Source: Candidatus Rifleibacteriota bacterium | GTDB lineage: Bacteria; Muiribacteriota; Ozemobacteria; Ozemobacterales; Ozemobacteraceae | Reading direction: 5' to 3' | NCBI GenBank assembly: GCA_015232575.1 | Contig: JADFZL010000022.1 | Location: 1-64,000, forward strand | Length of the DNA: 64,000 nt | In this document: one piece after another, positions 45,653 through 55,927 of the stretch | Layout: the number at the start of each line of letters is the position of its first letter | Position numbering within the stretch: position 1 is the first letter of the stretch | Notes under the pieces: generated by a model | Databases searched by the model: none | What the model saw: only the letters and a program-made list of their open reading frames with translations | Told to the model about the DNA's origin: nothing | Translations under genes and position numbers: made by a program

Positions 45653-48600
45653 TCACCTCAGTACCGCGATTTTATGTGTTTTTCTGGTAATTTTTTCACT
45701 ATTATCAGGATCTCTTAATTCTACTTTTGCAATATAGATTCCATTGGCAACATTTCTTCCATCATCATTCCTGAGATCCCATCTGCTTTCAAACAAATAG
45801 CGCGACCCGAGAGACGAATTCTCACGCAGCATTCTCAAGTCGTCCATTTCACGAACACGCTTTCCGGCGACATCATATATTTTAATTTTCAGCAGGTCAT
45901 CTGAGATATCAGACCGGTTTGTACTAACTCTTATTGCAACGAAATTCCTTGCCGGGTTCGGGTAATTGATAATTTCACTTATCGTCAGCGGAACATTAAT
46001 TGAAAACTTCACAGACTGACTCTGAGTTAGATTTCCTGTCATATCTGAAGCCTTGAATATCAGTTCATGTTCACCTGAAATAAGAGGTCTTGATGGAATA
46101 TATCGGAAGAAACCGTTCTCGTTTATATCAGTAATTTTCTCGTCAAATCCATTAAGATTTGCCATCAGGGAATTTTTGTCCAGACCCGAACCCAGATCAC
46201 TTACTGTTCCGAGAAATTGCGGTTTGTCAATGTCAAAAGTCAGATTCGTGGCCGAAATTCCTGGAACATTGAATCTTGGGGCAGCTGAGTCAAGCATTAC
46301 TGCATAAAGTCCCGGCTGATCTGTAAGTCCTGAGTGCCAGCCTTTATAAGTGCGGCGTGCGACGAATCTCCATGCGCCGCTTTCATCATATCTGAAAAGT
46401 GCGGTTGCTGTTGCAAAAGGCATAACGGTCGATTTTCCGCTGATTTCAAAGTGATTTTTCAGCTTGTCAGATTGGAAACAGACTTCATAACCGTCACTGA
46501 TTGGAATTAATTCACTTTGAGTTGCAGATATTTCCGGAGTAACTGTATCGGCTGAAACAAGGGAGCCTGCAGAGGCCACAGAACTTCTTATTGCAGCTTT
46601 CATCTCACTTGATGAGGTAATCAGAGAAAGTTTCTGCGGAATTAATTTCACAAATGTATCCTGTCTGAATGTTCCCGGCTTGAAAGTTACTTCACATGAT
46701 CCATCAGGCGAAAGCATCTGTGCAAGAACATTTGCCTGAACTGAAGCAATAGTGAAGGAAACAGTCGCTGAAGCCGCGTTTCCAGCAGCATCGTAACCTG
46801 TAACAACTGCCGTGCCGTAGCCAGTAGCAGTATTAGAAAGATGTGTGCCGGAAACATAAGTGGATGCAGTGCTTCCTGAAGACATTACAAAAGACTTTGT
46901 TGATGCACCGCTCTGGTTGATCTGAACTGTTGGTGACTGTCTCAGAGTTTCATTGGTTTGAGCTACCAGAAGCAGATCGTATTCGCCTGCCGGGTTTGAG
47001 AAAGCTGCAAGTTTCATTTCTGGCGGGGTTCGATCGGGTCCCTTGAATGTCGCGCTTGCAAGCGAAGTGGTTGTTTTATTGCCGATCCAGTCTGTCACTC
47101 CCTGAACACCAAGTATGTACTGATGTTTCTCGTCAAGATTTTCACCAGCTACGAGCAGCACTGAAAGTGAATCGTCCTGGAGAGTGGCGGAGTTTACTGA
47201 AATAGCAGACCCGCTTGCTGAGAGAACGAACACAGAGTTCATATCGCCTGAAGGAATTGTAATATTCTCATTGAAAGTTACCATTACCTGATTCTGATAA
47301 GTTAGTCCCTCAAATGATATTCCGCTGATCACAGGCGGTGTTGAGTCAGCCTGGAAACTTGCAGAATTCTTTCCGGTTGCGAGAGATGCGCCTTCAATGC
47401 TTCTGATCGAAGTCTGGTTAATTGTTATTGAATTCTGCCCTTCAGTTAATCCTCTGTCAAAAATCAAATTGATTGAAGTCGTATTCATCGTTATAGATGC
47501 GACCAGAGGACCGGCCGGGCTGATTGCAAACGCAGAACTTGCCGGAACAAGACTGGTGTCAATTTCCTGCCCGAGCCGAATTTCGACTGATCTGCTTGCT
47601 GTCTGAGTTGCACTTAAAACCTGAAATTCTGTTGTAGAGAGATAAATCCTCAGATATGTTGTGGAACGGTTTCCCGTGTAATCTGTTGCATAAATGCGGT
47701 AATAGCCCTCTGCTGCAATACTGCCATTGGATTTTTTCCCATTCCAGACTGCAATAAGACTTGAGTTGGAAGCCTGAATTGGTGCAGTTGCAATCAGAGT
47801 TGAACTGTTGGAATCTGTTCGAATTTCAATTTGCCATACCGAGCTTGCACTCAAAGTTTCTGTTGTATCAAGAACTACAGTAAGAGTTGCAAAATTCGGA
47901 TTGAACCTGTATCTTGTCAGACCGTTTAAAACAGGAGTGTAAGAAGTTACTGCCGGAGCAACTGTGTCAATATTTATTACAAAACTTGATATGACCGAAC
48001 CATTCGGAATTCCTTCGTTTCCGGCTGAATCAACAACGTCAAGAATGTATTCACCGTCCGCGACGCTCTTTCCGTCTTCACGTTTCCCGTAATATTTTGC
48101 ATTCCACTGGCTGCTGGCTGCTGTCATTGTAAAAGTGTCTGTGGCATAAGTTCCGTTTGTATCGCGCACTCGAAGCAGAGGAGAGTCACTTTCTGATGTA
48201 ACAGTCCAGTTAAGTGAGATGTTCGAATGCAGTGCCGGATTAAACCATCCGGAAGAAGATGTCCCGGAATTTACTCCGCCCGAAACGCTTACAAGCGAAA
48301 CCTGTGGCGGATAATCGTCCCTTGCCCATGTAAGCTTTTCACTGTTGAGATTATTGTCAGAATCGCAAAGTTGTATCTGATAAGATTTTGACGGTTCAGA
48401 AAATGGCAGAACGGTTGATGTCGGCGATGCTGCGTCCCAGGTGAAAGTTGCATACTTTGATGAAACAACGTTCAGTACAAATGATGCAATTACGGTATCA
48501 GAGTCTGTAAATTGCAGATAAACCGGCTCTCTTGGAGCATCAAGAAATTTTACAGATAAAGTTGCAGCGCCCGGCTCAGCTGTTCCGCTGAATGGCTTGT

Positions 48601-51600
48601 TTTCAAGAACTTCACTTGTACTGCTTGCTGTTTCAGGTTGTCTGGAAAGTATTTTCCAGGAATCAACAGATGGACCCTGGGTACGGATAAGCAATGCTGG
48701 TTTGGTAGCTGTATCAAGAGCATTTTCTGCAACGTCCCAGGCATTAACGTTCGCTGTCCAGGTTCCCTGCGGAAGATTTCTGTCTATTGCGGTGTCATTA
48801 AGAAATTTTGCGGTTGTCGGCGATTGCCATTCAGAAAACCTGTAAGAAATTGTGTAGGACAATCCGCTCGAAGAAGTTGCGAGAGAAAGAGTCGGAACCA
48901 GCGATTCGCTCTGATTCATTGATTCATTGAAAATAACTGTAAGTGATGCGGCGCCTGCCGAAGCCTGCATAATAGCTCTGTTCAACGGAACAGATGTTAC
49001 AGCCGGCGACTTCATATCAATTATAAATGCTGCGCTTGCAGTTGAAAACCCGGTTGGAGATGTGTCGCTCTTCGCATTAAGATCATAAGGCATCGAGGAC
49101 ACGCCAGTTCCCATCGAATTTCCAAGAGCATCGGTTACATTGAATATTTCAAGTTTTGCAGCAATGCTTGCATTGTTTACAAGCGTTCCCGAGAATGACT
49201 GGGAATTCTTGAAAGTTGCAACATATCTGGTTTCATTATCAACTGTTCTGGTTGACCAGCCCATGAATGTTCCGGTGGCAAGATGTTCGCCGCTCTGAGA
49301 GGCTATTCTTGCTTTTGGTGCAGCCGAAGTTATTGGAATAACAACGCTTCCAAAATACACTGGTTTTATTTCAAATTCGAATGTCAGGCCATCAGCGGAA
49401 TAATTTTTTACCGGTGGTAAATCTGATATCGAACAGGCAGCAAGGCTTGGCAGCAATGGGGTAAATGTGCTGACAGTAACTGCGCCCGGTTCTGCCGGGA
49501 AATATTGAAGATTAGGCTGACCCCACCAGTTATGGAAGGCTCCGCTCTTAATGTTGATGCGCCAGTTCGGGGTCGGGTTGTTTCTGAACAGTGCAAGAAT
49601 GTTATTGCGATCGGTGTCTGTCAAACTCAATGTTACAGTGGTGCTTGATATCTGAGGATTATTTTCAGTTTTCAGTGCGTCAAAATTGAGCACGGTATAA
49701 GTTGCCGGACTGGCGTTAACATCGTGCAGTTCTATATTTCCATGAAAAGCGGTTGCACGTTTTCCACTTGAAGGGCTTTCATAAGTAATCACCGGCGCAT
49801 TTGAGTCCTGTGCTTTGAAGCCATCAGTGAAAAGAAGCACACGATCAGAAAAAGAAAGTTTGAATGTGCCATTTCCCAGATCAATTGCCGGCTGGCTTCC
49901 TGAATTGTTTTCAATGTTGAAGCTTAATGGAGACATGCCGGTGTAAGGTCTTGAAACAGCTGCAGACAAAGGCAGCGAAGTGGTTACAGATACAACAGTT
50001 TTTCCATACACGTCCCTGCAGAACTGCTGTCCTCTGGTTGCAAACTTGAGAGTCGCTGTTCCACTGGAAAGCTTTCTTGCAAGCATGTCAGCACCGATTC
50101 CTGTTACTTCCAGTCTCAGTCGCGTGTCGCCATCAAACCACTGCGCACTTTGCTGATTGGCCTGTTGAAAGACATATCCGCTCTGGTAATCAATTGAAGA
50201 AAAATCAGCGGCCTGCGTGAACACTACTCCATGAGAAGCAACCAGAGAAGAAGGGTCCATCTGTTTGCTGAAAACAAGATCAATTGTGAAAGTTGAATTA
50301 GGATATGACCATGCCTGTAAAACACTCATTGACGTTAACGCTGGCGCTTCACGCCATCTTGAATCGGTAATTGTTACTGCAAGGGCGCTGTGTGCATATC
50401 CCCAGTTGCCTGCGTAGTCGTTCATTGCCGGGGAAGATTCATTTTTCACCTTCAGATAAATTGGCTGTGAAGCCCATATTGCCATTACTGCGCGGCTGGC
50501 ATTATCAATTGTAAATTCTATTGAATTTGAATCAGAATTCCATCTGTTTGTTGAAAGTGACGTGTATGTGGAAATTCCGGCTGTAGTACTTCCCCATAAT
50601 TCCCACTTTCCGGTTCCCACTGATGAAATTGTTTCGCTGACTGAAACAGATACTGTTGCGCCGTCAAAAGTCACAGAATTGATTTCCGGACGCTTGTTGT
50701 CGAGATAGAATGACTTTGAAGCGATGGCATAGTTACCGCCAAGATCGGTAAGCTTCAATGTTACCGTTCCAATCATCCAGTTGGTCATGTCGTAGTTCGC
50801 AAAGGAAATGCCCGATGCAACGCTTGCAACGCCAAGTCCGCTGTTTTCAAAGAAGTTTACCGATACTGTTGCCGGCGCGCCCGGGAAAGCTGAAATATTC
50901 ATATACGCAGAAGACAAGGGTGTGTCAATTGTTGCACTTGCCCACATCAGGTCTACGACAGTTCCCGAACCGACGTTAATGATTGATGAACCATCAAGAG
51001 TTACCGAGGCAACATTTGGACTTACTGTCCAGTTCTGACCTTTAATTACAGGTGGAACATTGTCTATCCCAAACGAAGCAGAAGCTGTTGCTGATGAAAC
51101 GTTTTCGAAAATATCCTTTGTGTAAATTCTGAATGACATAGTTGCACCGTTTATCGGTCCCCAGCCATCTTTATCTGGAACGGTGAAAGTTGCGAGATAC
51201 AAATCAGGAGCTGTCAGCAGCGATAACTGAGCTGTTGCTATCACGGTGAATGGGGTCGCCTGTGAAGCCAGTTCAATATAAGTCTGAGTTGCAATCAGAT
51301 CAGTCTGTTTCTGGATGTTCAGAGTAAATGATATCTGATCGTTTGCGTTTGCCATCGTGGAAATCGGGTTATCATCGTTTGTGATGCTGATCCATGATTT
51401 GCTATTTGAAAATGTTGGAGGCAAAGGTCTCATGTCAACTTTCAGAACATTTGTGAATGTTGAAACTTTGTTCTGAGCATCATCTTTAAGAGTAACAACC
51501 CACGAGGCATTGCCTTTAAAGCTTCCGGCGGGGAGTTTGTAGGAATATATGAACCAGTCTGTTGTATCTGGTTTCTGCTCCATTACTATTGCAGAAGGAC

Positions 51601-54600
51601 CGCTGATGGTGGAAAGATCAAGTGTTGGCACCTGGCTTTCGTTGTCAAGAACCTGTACAGAAATATCCAGATTCAGTCCGACTGTCAGTGTGCCTGTTGT
51701 TTCGCTGTTGAATGTTGCACTTGCAGCAGAAATTCTTGGCGGGTGGCAGTCAACCTGATATTCAGAAGTATAGGCTGTTACTTTGTTCAGATTGGTATCA
51801 ACTACTGTTACTTTGAAAAGATGCGCGCTGTTTTCAAGGTTAGCGCTGAGCGTTGCTGCTGCAATAGAAAGGGAGTATGAACCATTCAACTGAGTCATCG
51901 TTGCCGTGCTTGAAAGACCAATCAGACTTAAATCAATCGTTGCAGTCGAATTGTCATCTGGCTCAGCAGCGATATATGGCATCCTGAAAATGATATTTTT
52001 GTTAAGATTGATGAATGATGCACCTGTTAAATCCTGTGCCCATGGTTTTAATGAAACATCAAGAGAAATTGTTCCAGTTGAGGGCGGGCAGTTATCAAAT
52101 TTCTGAATAGTGATATTTGAAGTAATAATATTTCCATCATTGTCTGAAACAGTTACCGGGAAAGTTGCACCAGCATTGAGTGTTCCGGTTGCTACTGTGA
52201 GAGTTGTGGTAAAGCTTCCGTTTCCGGTAAAATTCATTGATCTGACTATGTCACCGGCGCTTGTCAGATCAATTGTAACGCTTTCGCTGTCGTGCGGCTG
52301 ACTTGATGAACTTGCAAGCTTTACGGAAAGATTCAGTACTGTTCCGATTGTGCTGCTCGCCGGAGAAAAACTGAATTTCTCAAGTTCCGGACGCTCGGTA
52401 TCGACGAGAATACCTGCTGAGTATGAGCTGACAGAATAAGACTTCCCATCGCCAATTGCTGAAGCTTTAATTGAGAACATCCAGTTAGTCTGATCAATGC
52501 GGTCGGCTGTCGCAGAATTGCTGGCAATGAATTGTTTTCTCCAGGTGTTGCCGCCAAGCCATTCCATAGGTTCCTCTGTGCCGAATGTGCCAAAACGACT
52601 GAGGTCTATTGTAACAGTACCATAAGATGGATGTACATTTTCAACTATTGCAGTAACAGATGCAAAATCGCCGTAAAGTATTTTACTTCCTCTTGCAGAG
52701 GCAACCTGAATACTTTTTACTGTCGGGGCAGTATTAAACGGAACAGTAATTGATGGGGTCGCAGAGTTTCCGTTGTCATCTTTAATTATTGCGTTGAAAC
52801 TTTTTGAAACAAATTTGTGCTCACCAACTGGAACCTCGTTAATTCTGTAATAAAAAAGATTTGCAACTGAAGAAGCTATCATTTCAGGAGTCGTTGCATA
52901 GCCGTATAATGGCTGAAGATCTATTTTTACTGAGCTGATATCATTGTGTCCGGTTGCTATTTTTACTCTGAACTCAAGCGTATCACTGGCTTTGACGTAT
53001 TCATTCTCCCAGACAGCAGTTGCAAATTTAATTTCAGGGAACTGATTGTCAATTGGAAGTTCTGAGGTAACAGCTATGGAAGCAACGTTTCCCTGCGAGT
53101 CTGATGCCAGAATTCTGAAATTGACTATTCCGTCAACTCCGTCGCCAGCAAGAAGAAAGTTTCCAACCGTGAAGACGCCTTCATAAGTTTCGCTGTCAGG
53201 GCTTGCCCTGTAGAGCGGTGTATAGGTTGAATATGCTGTGGAAATACTTGCCAGATCTACTGTTACAGCTCCAAGTTCACTTCCGGCAAGGCTTGCAACT
53301 TCAACTTTGATTTTAAATTCGTCACCGATTCTGTATGATGTCCCGCTTCCAACGACACGTGTTACAGTTGCGACTCCATGAAAAGTGGGTGGAAGGTTGT
53401 CAATATAGATTGGTGGTGTCGTCCAGGTTGCCAGAACGTTGTTTGAATTATCATCGCGTGCAGTCACAACAAAACGTCGTGCAATCGAATCTTCAGAATT
53501 TCCCGAAAGAATTTTGTAGTTGAGAAGGAAAGAATTCGTGGGAATAGAAACACTTGGAACCTCAAGTGCTGATGGCCCGCCAATTGTTGAAAGATCAACG
53601 GTCAGGTGTGCATCCTGATCTGGATTGAACGTTGCGGTTGCTGCAAAAGTGAGGAAATCTCCAATTATTCCGATTGAATCACTTCTTTTTTCAACAACTT
53701 GCGTAAGGCTTGCCAGAGGAAGGCTTCGCATATTTGGAAGCATATTGTTCATCTGAAAGAATACCGTTGTAGAGGCGATGTTGTCAGCTTTATCCTTCAC
53801 AAAGAAAACACAGCTTGCAATTCCGTTATATGGCGCTTTCGGAGGAGAAGATGGAAGTGGAAGGGTGTATGTGAAATTCGGAGTATCGGTAACTCTTGAA
53901 AGAGCAATTGAATTGCTGCTTAATAATGTACATGAAGCGGTAATTGTGTCATTGTCGTAAGCTGCCAGCTGAACTGACAAAGTTACAAGGTCGTTTGCCA
54001 GCGGGTTGGAGGGTGATATTGTTGCCTGAGAAATTACCGGTGAAGTTGTGTCAACTGGGAGAGTTATGATAGTAGGATTGCTGAAAGTATTGCCGTAGGG
54101 ATCGCGTGCTGTAAAGGAAATAACAGCATTTTTGTCGAGGTTATCGGGAACTGCGTATTCCATTGAAACGTGGGGATTTGAGGCGGTCAAGGCATAACCG
54201 GTCGGACCATTAAGGGGAGAAAGATTTATCTCGGCAGCTTCAGCTGTAGGTGTCGCCTGATAGGCGAGGGGGTCCATGCGCTGTGAGAATTTTATCTTAG
54301 TTCCTTTGTTAATATATTTTCCTGTAGACCATGGTTCTGATGTGGTACTTCCGATAATTGTTACCGTCATTGAACTTCCGTCTGTTTTTGGACGCATGTT
54401 GTCTATGTTTACATAGGATGTTGGCGTATAGGTGCCCGCAGCTGTTCCGCTGGCAATATAATAATATTTGGCCGGAGTTTTCCAGTAATTTTCATTTCCT
54501 TCGACAATCCTGTAAGTCGTATTCAAATGCCAGAGGTTGGTTATTCCTGTCGAGGAGCATGTCATCGGCAGCTTCGTACCATTTGTAGCAATTTCGACGA

Positions 54601-54808
54601 GTCCAAGAATTGAATCGGTGTGTACCATATACAAATCATACGAAATCGTTGTTCCGATAGTCGCAGTTGCGTTCTGATCGCTGCCAGAAATAGAGCATGA
54701 ATCACTGAAAACAGTTTGTGCTGACAAGCCTGCCGGAACAAGCATTGTAAGCGCTAAAAACATTACCATCAAACAGATTCCCGAACAAAATGCTCTTTTT
54801 ACATACAT
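45653..54808 (-). CDS. Giant secreted modular protein with FlgD-like C-terminus
   Basis: 3051 residues, the largest gene here. The signal peptide ends GLSAQ. The body is a long series of Ig-like modules of roughly 90-120 residues. Many begin with a D-x-x-P-P motif (VDTTSPVIS, IDNLPPTFH, VDTERPELE, VDCHPPRIS) and carry VTIDLS- or ATIDLS-type strands. Near residues 1650-1800 and 2350-2450 are Big-type domains. The last 90 residues read YPNPARNFVAIRV, IKIYDVAGKRV and NGIYIAKVEL, a FlgD Ig-like or type-A sorting-like end. It is probably a surface or extracellular adhesin. The TPR lipoprotein is co-transcribed. Confidence 0.85.
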   Translation of the reverse strand: MYVKRAFCSGICLMVMFLALTMLVPAGLSAQTVFSDSCSISGSDQNATATIGTTISYDLYMVHTDSILGLVEIATNGTKLPMTCSSTGITNLWHLNTTYRIVEGNENYWKTPAKYYYIASGTAAGTYTPTSYVNIDNMRPKTDGSSMTVTIIGSTTSEPWSTGKYINKGTKIKFSQRMDPLAYQATPTAEAAEINLSPLNGPTGYALTASNPHVSMEYAVPDNLDKNAVISFTARDPYGNTFSNPTIITLPVDTTSPVISQATISPSNPLANDLVTLSVQLAAYDNDTITASCTLLSSNSIALSRVTDTPNFTYTLPLPSSPPKAPYNGIASCVFFVKDKADNIASTTVFFQMNNMLPNMRSLPLASLTQVVEKRSDSIGIIGDFLTFAATATFNPDQDAHLTVDLSTIGGPSALEVPSVSIPTNSFLLNYKILSGNSEDSIARRFVVTARDDNSNNVLATWTTPPIYIDNLPPTFHGVATVTRVVGSGTSYRIGDEFKIKVEVASLAGSELGAVTVDLASISTAYSTYTPLYRASPDSETYEGVFTVGNFLLAGDGVDGIVNFRILASDSQGNVASIAVTSELPIDNQFPEIKFATAVWENEYVKASDTLEFRVKIATGHNDISSVKIDLQPLYGYATTPEMIASSVANLFYYRINEVPVGEHKFVSKSFNAIIKDDNGNSATPSITVPFNTAPTVKSIQVASARGSKILYGDFASVTAIVENVHPSYGTVTIDLSRFGTFGTEEPMEWLGGNTWRKQFIASNSATADRIDQTNWMFSIKASAIGDGKSYSVSSYSAGILVDTERPELEKFSFSPASSTIGTVLNLSVKLASSSSQPHDSESVTIDLTSAGDIVRSMNFTGNGSFTTTLTVATGTLNAGATFPVTVSDNDGNIITSNITIQKFDNCPPSTGTISLDVSLKPWAQDLTGASFINLNKNIIFRMPYIAAEPDDNSTATIDLSLIGLSSTATMTQLNGSYSLSIAAATLSANLENSAHLFKVTVVDTNLNKVTAYTSEYQVDCHPPRISAASATFNSETTGTLTVGLNLDISVQVLDNESQVPTLDLSTISGPSAIVMEQKPDTTDWFIYSYKLPAGSFKGNASWVVTLKDDAQNKVSTFTNVLKVDMRPLPPTFSNSKSWISITNDDNPISTMANANDQISFTLNIQKQTDLIATQTYIELASQATPFTVIATAQLSLLTAPDLYLATFTVPDKDGWGPINGATMSFRIYTKDIFENVSSATASASFGIDNVPPVIKGQNWTVSPNVASVTLDGSSIINVGSGTVVDLMWASATIDTPLSSAYMNISAFPGAPATVSVNFFENSGLGVASVASGISFANYDMTNWMIGTVTLKLTDLGGNYAIASKSFYLDNKRPEINSVTFDGATVSVSVSETISSVGTGKWELWGSTTAGISTYTSLSTNRWNSDSNSIEFTIDNASRAVMAIWASQPIYLKVKNESSPAMNDYAGNWGYAHSALAVTITDSRWREAPALTSMSVLQAWSYPNSTFTIDLVFSKQMDPSSLVASHGVVFTQAADFSSIDYQSGYVFQQANQQSAQWFDGDTRLRLEVTGIGADMLARKLSSGTATLKFATRGQQFCRDVYGKTVVSVTTSLPLSAAVSRPYTGMSPLSFNIENNSGSQPAIDLGNGTFKLSFSDRVLLFTDGFKAQDSNAPVITYESPSSGKRATAFHGNIELHDVNASPATYTVLNFDALKTENNPQISSTTVTLSLTDTDRNNILALFRNNPTPNWRINIKSGAFHNWWGQPNLQYFPAEPGAVTVSTFTPLLPSLAACSISDLPPVKNYSADGLTFEFEIKPVYFGSVVIPITSAAPKARIASQSGEHLATGTFMGWSTRTVDNETRYVATFKNSQSFSGTLVNNASIAAKLEIFNVTDALGNSMGTGVSSMPYDLNAKSDTSPTGFSTASAAFIIDMKSPAVTSVPLNRAIMQASAGAASLTVIFNESMNQSESLVPTLSLATSSSGLSYTISYRFSEWQSPTTAKFLNDTAIDRNLPQGTWTANVNAWDVAENALDTATKPALLIRTQGPSVDSWKILSRQPETASSTSEVLENKPFSGTAEPGAATLSVKFLDAPREPVYLQFTDSDTVIASFVLNVVSSKYATFTWDAASPTSTVLPFSEPSKSYQIQLCDSDNNLNSEKLTWARDDYPPQVSLVSVSGGVNSGTSSSGWFNPALHSNISLNWTVTSESDSPLLRVRDTNGTYATDTFTMTAASSQWNAKYYGKREDGKSVADGEYILDVVDSAGNEGIPNGSVISSFVINIDTVAPAVTSYTPVLNGLTRYRFNPNFATLTVVLDTTETLSASSVWQIEIRTDSNSSTLIATAPIQASNSSLIAVWNGKKSNGSIAAEGYYRIYATDYTGNRSTTYLRIYLSTTEFQVLSATQTASRSVEIRLGQEIDTSLVPASSAFAISPAGPLVASITMNTTSINLIFDRGLTEGQNSITINQTSIRSIEGASLATGKNSASFQADSTPPVISGISFEGLTYQNQVMVTFNENITIPSGDMNSVFVLSASGSAISVNSATLQDDSLSVLLVAGENLDEKHQYILGVQGVTDWIGNKTTTSLASATFKGPDRTPPEMKLAAFSNPAGEYDLLLVAQTNETLRQSPTVQINQSGASTKSFVMSSGSTASTYVSGTHLSNTATGYGTAVVTGYDAAGNAASATVSFTIASVQANVLAQMLSPDGSCEVTFKPGTFRQDTFVKLIPQKLSLITSSSEMKAAIRSSVASAGSLVSADTVTPEISATQSELIPISDGYEVCFQSDKLKNHFEISGKSTVMPFATATALFRYDESGAWRFVARRTYKGWHSGLTDQPGLYAVMLDSAAPRFNVPGISATNLTFDIDKPQFLGTVSDLGSGLDKNSLMANLNGFDEKITDINENGFFRYIPSRPLISGEHELIFKASDMTGNLTQSQSVKFSINVPLTISEIINYPNPARNFVAIRVSTNRSDISDDLLKIKIYDVAGKRVREMDDLRMLRENSSLGSRYLFESRWDLRNDDGRNVANGIYIAKVELRDPDNSEKITRKTHKIAVLR

Positions 54809-55052
54809 ATCATGCCACTTCCCGATTTAGTATGAAATACAAACTCCCCGCGTCTTTTATCGACATTGTTCACTTGACAGGTTAGTTAAATTTTGGTTGG
54901 AGAAAATCTGCTCTTTGGATACTTGACAATAATATTCTCCAGCTTTATTGTGAAAATGATCTTTATCTTTGTGGCATTCAATTCAAATGTATCTTGAAAA
55001 CAAAGATACAAATATTTCAAAATAAAAATATATACTATCAGGAAGGTGTAAA

Positions 55053-55667
55053 ATGATTTTGAATGTTCGGATTTGTCGTAGTGTGCTGCTCCCATTACTT
55101 TTTCTTTTCTGCGTTTCATCATTTCTGATAGCAAAGGAAAAACCTTCTTTAACAAAGAAAATGTTGAAGATAGAGCCTTTTCAGCAATGGGATGATTATT
55201 CATGTGGGCCAACTTCGGTTATGACATTGCTGAAATATTATGGAATTGAATCCGATGGCAAAAAGCTTGCCAGTGAAATGGGAACACTTTCTACTGGAAC
55301 GCATCCTGCATCAATTTCCGAATGGCTTAATAATAATGGCTTTAATGCAGAAATACGTGAGAATGAAAATGAAGACGGTTCAAGATTGAATATCTTGAGA
55401 GAGTTTGTTGAAAAAGAAATTCCGATTTTAATATTGTGGGTTGACTGGGGTGGACACTGGGTTTTGCTTGCAGGCTATGATGACAAGGGAACTGAAGCCA
55501 CGGATGATGATGATGTTATTCTTGCTGATCCTTATGATCGATATGATGGTGTAAAAGACGGATTAATAAGCTTCAATGCTGAAAGATTTGACGCAATGTG
55601 GTTCGATGCCAAAACTTTTGACGACGTCTTTACGGGTCTTCATATTATTGCTACTCCAAAAAAATAG
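55053..55667 (+). CDS. Secreted C39-like papain-fold peptidase
   Basis: 204 residues with a signal peptide (LLPLLFLFCVSSFLIA). The catalytic pattern of the peptidase C39 group is present: Cys51 in DDYSCGPTS, His135 in GGHWVLLAGYD and Asp159 in LADPYD. These enzymes cut double-glycine leaders in bacteriocin exporters, but stand-alone secreted members have unknown substrates. AGGAAGGTG precedes the ATG. It is monocistronic and lies between the giant surface protein and the amylase. Confidence 0.8.
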   Translation: MILNVRICRSVLLPLLFLFCVSSFLIAKEKPSLTKKMLKIEPFQQWDDYSCGPTSVMTLLKYYGIESDGKKLASEMGTLSTGTHPASISEWLNNNGFNAEIRENENEDGSRLNILREFVEKEIPILILWVDWGGHWVLLAGYDDKGTEATDDDDVILADPYDRYDGVKDGLISFNAERFDAMWFDAKTFDDVFTGLHIIATPKK

Positions 55668-55927
55668 TCAAATGTTACGTGAATTTGTGCACTGTAGCAG
55701 TGTTGCAGCCGAAAAGCTACTAAAAATTCTGCTAATTCAATCTCTCTCTGCGATTCTCGCTTAATTACAAAATATTCAGTAGACAGCGGCAATCTTCGAA
55801 TTCGTTATTCAGTCTGCCAAAAAAGTCTCCCCGCCTGCGAAGACTGTGGGGTTGACCTTATGGAAAATTCATGATAGTTTTGAATGTGGTGTATTCGCTG
55901 TGCAAATTGAATTTCAGGGAGTATAGA

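Noticed and set aside
45394..45718. Plus-strand frames rich in Pro-Val or Cys-Ser over the Thr-Gly array
   Set aside because: They are frame shadows of the hexanucleotide repeat.
45653..45900. Type IX secretion sorting signal on the giant protein
   Set aside because: The C-terminal domain fits FlgD-like Ig folds as well, and no type IX machinery gene is visible in the window.
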